From an uncultured bacterium (lineage in GTDB: Bacteria; Cyanobacteriota; Vampirovibrionia; Gastranaerophilales; Gastranaerophilaceae), in assembly GCA_902796515.1 (NCBI GenBank), contig CADBOZ010000055.1:1-35756 (forward strand): a stretch of DNA of 35,756 nt. Direction: 5' to 3'. Under the pieces are notes generated by a model. It searched no databases. It worked only from the letters and a program-made list of their open reading frames with translations, and had not been told where the DNA came from. Position 1 is the first letter of the stretch. The number at the start of each line of letters is the position of its first letter. Made by a program: the position numbers and the translations under genes. Shown in pieces: positions 30,864 through 35,756 of this stretch.

Positions 30864-33263
30864 TTGAGTTTTGATAAAATATACGAACAAATAAAAAAAG
30901 CTTCGGCTTTGGAAATTAATCACCGGTATGTCGATTTTAACGGAAAAACCACAAACTTTTCCAAATTTATGACATCAACTTTGCGTGACGTTTTAAAAAG
31001 AATAAACAAAGTTGAAAAGCAAAATGTTGCACACCTTATTGCATTATTTGAAAGTTATCATGTTGACGGACTTTCGGGAAGAAAACATACAATAGAAAAA
31101 ACTCTTGAATTTTTTGCAAGACTGAGAAAAGAAATTAAACCGAGAACAAAAAAAGAACCGCTCCGCACGAAAGAAAAAAAAGAATTTCAGGATGAAATAG
31201 AAGATATTGACGTAACCTATGTTAAAGGGGTAGGCCCCGTTTTATCAAGACTTTTTAACAAAATAGGGATTTTTAAAGTATCCGATTTAATTGAATACTA
31301 TCCCAGAAAATATGTCGATTACAAAGGACAAAACAAAATTAAAGATTTAAAATTCGGTGAAGAAGTAACTATTTACGGAACTATTGCAAAAGTTAACCAC
31401 TACACTTCCCCGAAAAAACTTACTGTTTTAACCGTTTGGATAAAAGATTCAACGGGCATGATTGCTGTTAATTTCTTTATAAAAACAAACAACAGAAGAA
31501 TAATAGAACATTATAAGCAGGCATATCCCGTCGGTGCGCTGGTTATGGCTATGGGTAAAGTTAAATTTGATGATTATAATTCAAGAACAACACTTGATAA
31601 AGCGCAAATTCAAATTCTCGGTCAAGGTACGGAGATTGAAACAAATAAAAACAAAATCGTTCCTATATATACTCTTACCGAGGATTTAAACCCGAAAACC
31701 TTGACATCAGCTATAAGAAACGCCCTTGAAAAATATAAAGATAAAATATATGAGCCTTTGCCTGAATTTATTCGGAATGAGCTTAATTTAATCGATAAAA
31801 AACAGGCAATAATTAATATGCATCTGCCCGACAATTTTGATGAAATTGAAAAAGCAAGACACAGGCTTGTTTTTGAAGAATTTTTTTCAATGCAGTTAAA
31901 TCTGGCGCTTTTGAGAAAAGAAAATTCTCAATTTTCGGCAATAAAACTAAAGCACAAAAAGGGCGGACTTGTTGATAAATTTATTAAAAACCTGCCATTT
32001 GAACTTACAAACGCTCAAAAATCCGCAATAGATGAAATATTTAAAGACTTAAATTCAAATATTCCTATGCAAAGGCTTCTTCAAGGTGACGTAGGTTCAG
32101 GTAAAACAGTAGTCGCCTGCATTATGCTCCTATGCGCCATTGAAAACGGCTATCAAGGAGCTATTATGGCACCTACGGAAATTCTTGCAATTCAGCATTT
32201 TAAGAACTTTTCAAACTGGCTCACTCCGCTCGGGCTTAGCATAGGCTTGTTTACGGGAAAAAATACGGCAAAAGCAAGAAGGGAAACATATACAAATCTT
32301 AAAAACGGTCAAATTCATATTGCTGTCGGAACTCACGCTCTTATTCAAGAAGGAGTTGATTTTAATAATCTGGGTGCAATTGTAATTGATGAACAGCACA
32401 GATTTGGCGTTAAACAAAGAAACGCCCTTCTAAACAAAGGTAAAATGCCGCAGATGTTAAATATGACGGCAACGCCAATTCCGAGAACCCTTGCATTAAC
32501 ACTTCATGGCGACCTTGATATGACCGTTATGAATGAACTTCCGAAAGGAAGGAAGCCGATTATAACAACGCTGGGCGGAGCAGGTGAAAGAGCAAGAATT
32601 TATGAACTCATAAAAAAGGAAATATTTTTTAAGCATCAAGCCTATATTGTTTATCCTTTGATTGAAGAATCGGAGTCAATTAGTGCGGCTGCGGCTACTC
32701 TTGAAGCGGAAAAACTTGCGAAAGGAGAATTCAGCCAATATAAAATCGGGCTTTTGCACGGTAAAATGACATCCGCCGAAAAAGATAAGGTGATGAACGA
32801 CTTTAAAAATCGGGAATTTGATATCCTTGTTTCGACAACGGTTGTCGAAGTCGGAGTTGATAATCCGAATGCAACGGTAATTGTAATAGAAAACGCCGAA
32901 AGATTTGGTTTATCTCAACTTCATCAATTAAGAGGAAGGACGGGCAGGGGAGATAGCCAGTCATATTGCGCTTTAATTACAACAAGCAACAATCCCGACG
33001 TTAAAAACAGACTAAAAATCATGACACAAACCAATGACGGCTTTATAATTTCTCAAAAAGACCTTGAAATCAGAGGGCCCGGAGAATTTTTGGGAACAAG
33101 ACAGTCCGGTTTACCTGATTTTAAACTGGCGGACTTGGTTAACGACGTTGAAATTTTAAGTACCGCAAGAAATTACGCTAAAGATTTTTCGGAAAATTAT
33201 AATATTGACGACTTTCCTCTTCTTAAAAATGAAGTTGAAAAGAACAATCTTTTTAGAGGTTAG
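30864..33263 (+). CDS. recG: ATP-dependent DNA helicase RecG
   Basis: A 799-aa branch-migrating helicase that rescues stalled forks. About 110 extra N-terminal residues (charged, helical) precede the wedge/OB domain (VKGVGPVLSRLFNKIGI..., DLIEYYPRKYVDY). Such an extension is known from cyanobacterial RecG. Helicase motifs include Walker A GDVGSGKT (~408-415), MAPTEILAIQH, VIDEQHRFGVKQR (~506-518), NMTATPIPRTLA, VSTTVVEVGVDNPNA and QLRGRTGRG. The C-terminal RecG wedge-contact segment KDLEIRGPGEFLGTRQSG is present. The start is TTG with AAGGA 6 nt upstream. It follows the cyclase gene by 9 bp and overlaps the convergent fliN gene by 11 bp. Confidence 0.96.
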   Translation: MSFDKIYEQIKKASALEINHRYVDFNGKTTNFSKFMTSTLRDVLKRINKVEKQNVAHLIALFESYHVDGLSGRKHTIEKTLEFFARLRKEIKPRTKKEPLRTKEKKEFQDEIEDIDVTYVKGVGPVLSRLFNKIGIFKVSDLIEYYPRKYVDYKGQNKIKDLKFGEEVTIYGTIAKVNHYTSPKKLTVLTVWIKDSTGMIAVNFFIKTNNRRIIEHYKQAYPVGALVMAMGKVKFDDYNSRTTLDKAQIQILGQGTEIETNKNKIVPIYTLTEDLNPKTLTSAIRNALEKYKDKIYEPLPEFIRNELNLIDKKQAIINMHLPDNFDEIEKARHRLVFEEFFSMQLNLALLRKENSQFSAIKLKHKKGGLVDKFIKNLPFELTNAQKSAIDEIFKDLNSNIPMQRLLQGDVGSGKTVVACIMLLCAIENGYQGAIMAPTEILAIQHFKNFSNWLTPLGLSIGLFTGKNTAKARRETYTNLKNGQIHIAVGTHALIQEGVDFNNLGAIVIDEQHRFGVKQRNALLNKGKMPQMLNMTATPIPRTLALTLHGDLDMTVMNELPKGRKPIITTLGGAGERARIYELIKKEIFFKHQAYIVYPLIEESESISAAAATLEAEKLAKGEFSQYKIGLLHGKMTSAEKDKVMNDFKNREFDILVSTTVVEVGVDNPNATVIVIENAERFGLSQLHQLRGRTGRGDSQSYCALITTSNNPDVKNRLKIMTQTNDGFIISQKDLEIRGPGEFLGTRQSGLPDFKLADLVNDVEILSTARNYAKDFSENYNIDDFPLLKNEVEKNNLFRG

Positions 33264-33930
33264 CGGGACTTTTTTGAATATTTGTGTTTGTAACTCTGAC
33301 ACCAAACTTGTCTTCAATTACGATAACCTCGCCCTTTGCAACAAACTTGTCATTTACAAATATTTCAACCTGTTCACCCGCAATCTTGTTAAGTTCAACA
33401 ATTGAACCTTTTGTCAAATCTATGACATCCTTTATAGTTGATTTTGTTCTGCCGAGCTCAACGCTTATATGCAAAGGAACATCAAGCATAATATCATAAT
33501 TCTTTTTCACGATATGATTCGGAGGAGTTTCCTCAAATTCTTTAAATTTCACGGGTCTTACCGTAACAAGACTTGAAGTATTTTCACTATCCTCATCTTC
33601 AACAATCGAGCTTAAGTTATCGTTTTTTTCTTTATCTTCCGTGTCAACCGCAGCGGGCGGAGTTTTTTCCTCAGGAGTTTTTTGAATGTCCTCGCCGCCG
33701 GTTTTATTCTCCGTAACCGGTTCTTCTGTTTTTTCAAGCTCTTCGGTTTTTTCGGGTGCTGCCTTAACTTCTTCTTTTATTTCTTCTTGTTTTTCATCAG
33801 ATTTTAGGGCATCATCAAACATAGAAGCAGAACTGTCTTCTTTAATGTTATCATCAAACATTGAAGAAGCTTCACTGCCTGAAGGCTCATTAAACATGCT
33901 ATCCGAATTTTTTTCGTTTTCGTTTTCCAT
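33253..33930 (-). CDS. fliN: Flagellar switch protein FliN with long acidic N-terminus
   Basis: A 225-aa protein. The C-terminal SpoA/FliN domain (~143-215: DIMLDVPLHISVELGRTKST, TKGSIVELNKIAGEQVEIFV, AKGEVIVIEDKFGVRV) builds the C-ring of the motor. Ahead of it, about 140 residues are acidic and disordered (Glu/Lys/Pro-rich). They include three spaced SMF[ND] motifs at 11, 23 and 36 (SMFNE, SMFDD, SMFDD). Ordinary FliN is near 80-140 residues, so the extension is large. It follows fliL by 16 bp, and FliM is not encoded here. The ribosome-binding site is weak. The 3' end overlaps recG by 11 bp. Confidence 0.92.
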   Translation of the reverse strand: MENENEKNSDSMFNEPSGSEASSMFDDNIKEDSSASMFDDALKSDEKQEEIKEEVKAAPEKTEELEKTEEPVTENKTGGEDIQKTPEEKTPPAAVDTEDKEKNDNLSSIVEDEDSENTSSLVTVRPVKFKEFEETPPNHIVKKNYDIMLDVPLHISVELGRTKSTIKDVIDLTKGSIVELNKIAGEQVEIFVNDKFVAKGEVIVIEDKFGVRVTNTNIQKSPANL

Positions 33931-33946
33931 TTATTTTAACAGCTTT

Positions 33947-34564
33947 CTACTGAATGATGAATTGTCCGAAGCTGACCCTCATAACTTCTCTTTGACCGCC
34001 AAAGATATTATTTACGCTTTCCTGAATTTCTTCCTTAGCAAGCTCTTTTCCGGTCGGGCTTGAAAGCTCTTCGGAAGTTTTGTTTGAAAGAACCGAAATT
34101 ACCGCATCTCTTATTGCCGGTTTGTATCTTTCCATTTCCGCAACTATTGCCTCATTCGGGTCTTTCGGCGCAGATTCACCGTGTCCTGACGGTTTTTCCG
34201 CAGGAGCCGATGCTGCTTCAACTTCTTCGGCAGTTTTGGATAAATCCATTGAAACTTCAACTTTTAAATACTTTCTTGTATTTGCATCAGCAAGATTCAA
34301 AATAAAATCTCCGAGATTTAATAAAATTCCCTCTTGTTTTTCATCATCCGCCTCTTCATCCGCACCTTGTTCCGCATCCGGCATTAATTTTGCAATTTTT
34401 TTATCCATTGAAGATTCAAGTGATACATACATAACAAACATTGAAACAATGAATACAACAATCAGGATGACGTTATTAATTATCATCATCAAATTTTGAT
34501 TTACTTCCATGGGTTGCTTATTATTAGGATTGTTATCGTCTTTTCCGTCTGCTGGTTTTGCCAT
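33947..34564 (-). CDS. fliL: Flagellar basal-body associated protein FliL
   Basis: A 205-aa single-pass inner-membrane protein. A cytoplasmic, Asn/Pro-rich start precedes a membrane segment at ~26-49 (MMIINNVILIVVFIVSMFVM). An acidic linker and the FliL periplasmic domain follow, with LLNLGDFILNLADANTRKYL, VEVSMDL, the helix YKPAIRDAVISVLSNKTSEEL and the terminal VMRVSFGQFIIQ. FliL rings support the stators. A low-complexity insert (AASAPAEKPSGHGESAPKDP) interrupts the domain. A strong GGAGG lies 5 nt before the ATG. It belongs to an operon with the exported protein upstream and fliN downstream. Confidence 0.93.
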   Translation of the reverse strand: MAKPADGKDDNNPNNKQPMEVNQNLMMIINNVILIVVFIVSMFVMYVSLESSMDKKIAKLMPDAEQGADEEADDEKQEGILLNLGDFILNLADANTRKYLKVEVSMDLSKTAEEVEAASAPAEKPSGHGESAPKDPNEAIVAEMERYKPAIRDAVISVLSNKTSEELSSPTGKELAKEEIQESVNNIFGGQREVMRVSFGQFIIQ

Positions 34565-34582
34565 TTTATCCTCCGATTTTAA

Positions 34583-35497
34583 TTATAACCAAACTTTATT
34601 TTTCTTCTTTTTTGAAAATATATCTTTTATTCTTCTTCCTGTGGTTTCCGCACCGTTTTTAATTCTTTTGCAGGTATTAATTGTATTTGTTTTTGTATCC
34701 GCAGTAAGTTTTTCGGTGTCCCATTTTTGTCTTTCAATTTCGGATAATTCCTTTTTAACTCCGATATTGTGCCTGTCTTTGGCATACTGTTTAAGGTTTT
34801 CTCTTGTTATTGCCGTAGGCGGTTCGACAAAATTAGGATTTAATAATTTCATTTTAACATTATATGCAACATCAGGGCTTATATATTTGGAGTATTCTTT
34901 TAATCTCAGCATTCCTTCATAATTATTGGAAATTGCGGTATCGAGATTTTTCATTTTGTTATTTCTTATATTTTTAGCATAAATACTCTCCCAAAGCACG
35001 GTTTCTTTTTCCGTATCAACGAGTCCGACATATACGCTGACTCTGTGCGTCGGGTTAACTACATCCATCCCCGGCACGTTAAATATATTCCAAACCGTAT
35101 TTTTCAGAAAATCTCTCTGAACATCCATTCCCATTGTAACAAGCACAAGCTTCTTTACGCCCAAATTTTTTGCAATTTTTTTCAAAAAAGGATATTCAAC
35201 ATTATAACCCTGCTGAAATCCTTGCAAACTTTCAAGGTCGTATTGTCTTAATCCGGCATTTTTAAGTGCAGTCTGTGTTTTATCAATTGAAACGACCTGA
35301 ACTTTCTTTTTTAAAAGTTCTCCTCTTATATCCTGTGCAAAAAATTCAGGCGTTCTGTAATAAGCATTATAATAATTTACGGGTGTTAAAACCGTATCGG
35401 TTATTATACCTATTGTTTCAACGGCATAAGAGCTCAGGCTCGTAAATATAGAAATAATAAAAACAAATATAAATTTTGACAAAAAACCCCTAATCAT
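34583..35497 (-). CDS. Exported unknown protein at the head of the fliL-fliN operon
   Basis: A 304-aa protein, not recognised. I prefer ATG 35497, which gives a clean signal peptide (MIRGFLSKFIFVFIISIFTS to SSYA). ATG 35539 would add 14 residues; neither has a clear ribosome-binding site. The mature part begins VETIGIITDTVLTPVNYY. It has an alpha/beta look (KKVQVVSIDK, LGVKKLVLVTMG, HRVSVYVGLVDTEKETVLWE), reminiscent of outer-membrane-associated alpha/beta domains such as TolB-N or CsgG-like folds, without a real motif. The C-terminal ~60 residues are strongly basic (RRIKDIFSKKKKNK). It ends 18 bp before fliL, so a role in flagellar or envelope assembly is possible but inferred. Confidence 0.75.
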   Translation of the reverse strand: MIRGFLSKFIFVFIISIFTSLSSYAVETIGIITDTVLTPVNYYNAYYRTPEFFAQDIRGELLKKKVQVVSIDKTQTALKNAGLRQYDLESLQGFQQGYNVEYPFLKKIAKNLGVKKLVLVTMGMDVQRDFLKNTVWNIFNVPGMDVVNPTHRVSVYVGLVDTEKETVLWESIYAKNIRNNKMKNLDTAISNNYEGMLRLKEYSKYISPDVAYNVKMKLLNPNFVEPPTAITRENLKQYAKDRHNIGVKKELSEIERQKWDTEKLTADTKTNTINTCKRIKNGAETTGRRIKDIFSKKKKNKVWL

Positions 35498-35636
35498 AGT
35501 AATAAAATTATCGTTTATTAAAGATATATTTAAAATCATATATTTGATTGATTTTTTAAAGCATACTTTGTTCGCATACGCTCACAAAACAGCTAAAGCA
35601 TCGCGACCAAGGTCGCTCGTTTAGAGTTTATTAAAG

Positions 35637-35670
35637 TAAAATACCGAACAGTAAACTATTCGGTATTTTA
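35637..35670 (-). terminator. Terminator of tRNA-Arg
   Basis: A perfect 12-bp stem TAAAATACCGAA / TTCGGTATTTTA (35637-35648 / 35659-35670) begins 2 nt after the tRNA on its own strand. The second arm ends in TTTTA. Confidence 0.8.
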
Positions 35671-35672
35671 TT

Positions 35673-35746
35673 CGCGCGTGGCAAGATTCGAACTCGCGAC
35701 CTTTTCGTTCGTAGCGAAACGCTCTATCCAGCTGGGCTACACGCGC
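35673..35746 (-). tRNA. tRNA-Arg, anticodon ACG, CCA not encoded
   Basis: Read on the minus strand it folds as a full cloverleaf. The acceptor GCGCGTG pairs with CACGCGC. The D-arm is GCCC...GAGC around AGCTGGATA. The anticodon stem is TTTCG / CGAAA with loop CTACGAA, giving anticodon ACG (Arg, read as ICG after deamination). The T-arm is GCGAG-TTCGAAT-CTTGC. The discriminator G is at 35673 and the next bases are AAT, so CCA must be added enzymatically. A terminator follows at once. Confidence 0.96.
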
Positions 35747-35756
35747 ATAATATTAA

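Overview
The window is AT-rich, tightly packed bacterial chromosome with 33 protein genes that I can support (one cut by the left edge) and one tRNA gene. No IS elements, phage genes, CRISPR arrays or rRNA are visible, and no gene-free stretch reaches 300 bp (the longest are 28276-28556, 21875-22140 and 6221-6453). Flagellar genes, a RecG with an N-terminal extension, a reverse rubrerythrin, a CHASE2-adenylate cyclase and several unrecognised proteins with an [IV][NS]F-x-G-like N-terminus together suggest a flagellated anaerobe from the non-photosynthetic Cyanobacteriota (Gastranaerophilales/Vampirovibrionia). This is inference from gene content, not a tested placement.

Left part (1-9.8 kb): lineage-specific genes. 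These are a 161-aa protein with four LY[SA] repeats, a membrane-anchored HD-domain protein of 1030 aa, a cytoplasmic GH13-like enzyme, two small unknown proteins, a protein starting MGLSASQARF, and flagellin. Two ATAC-N4-GTAT dyads lie 21 bp apart just upstream of flagellin.

Middle part (9.8-21.9 kb): rsmE overlaps a CCA-adding-enzyme-like gene. On the other strand an M49-like metallopeptidase overlaps a secreted cell-wall amidase. Next come an 878-aa unknown protein (three tandem repeats followed by helix-turn-helix-like segments) and a reverse rubrerythrin behind a LeuD-type dehydratase small subunit and an NAD-type isocitrate dehydrogenase. Two tandem WYL-type regulators are coupled to a small membrane protein.

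Right part (22-35.8 kb): a lytic transglycosylase without signal peptide, fliE and fliF form one operon. A TPR lipoprotein/exported protein, dusB and a GIY-YIG protein overlap head to tail on the other strand. After these come a lone ribbon-helix-helix protein, the adenylate cyclase, recG, a minus-strand operon of an exported unknown protein with fliL and fliN, and tRNA-Arg(ACG) without encoded CCA.

Flagellar genes therefore sit in three separate places without their usual neighbours (no flgB/flgC, fliG or fliM here). Convergent genes repeatedly abut or share stop codons. The most notable items are the 878-aa repeat/HTH protein, the shared N-terminal motif of unknown proteins, the aconitase-like/isocitrate dehydrogenase pairing, the flagellin dyads, and the signal-less transglycosylase in the fliE-fliF operon.
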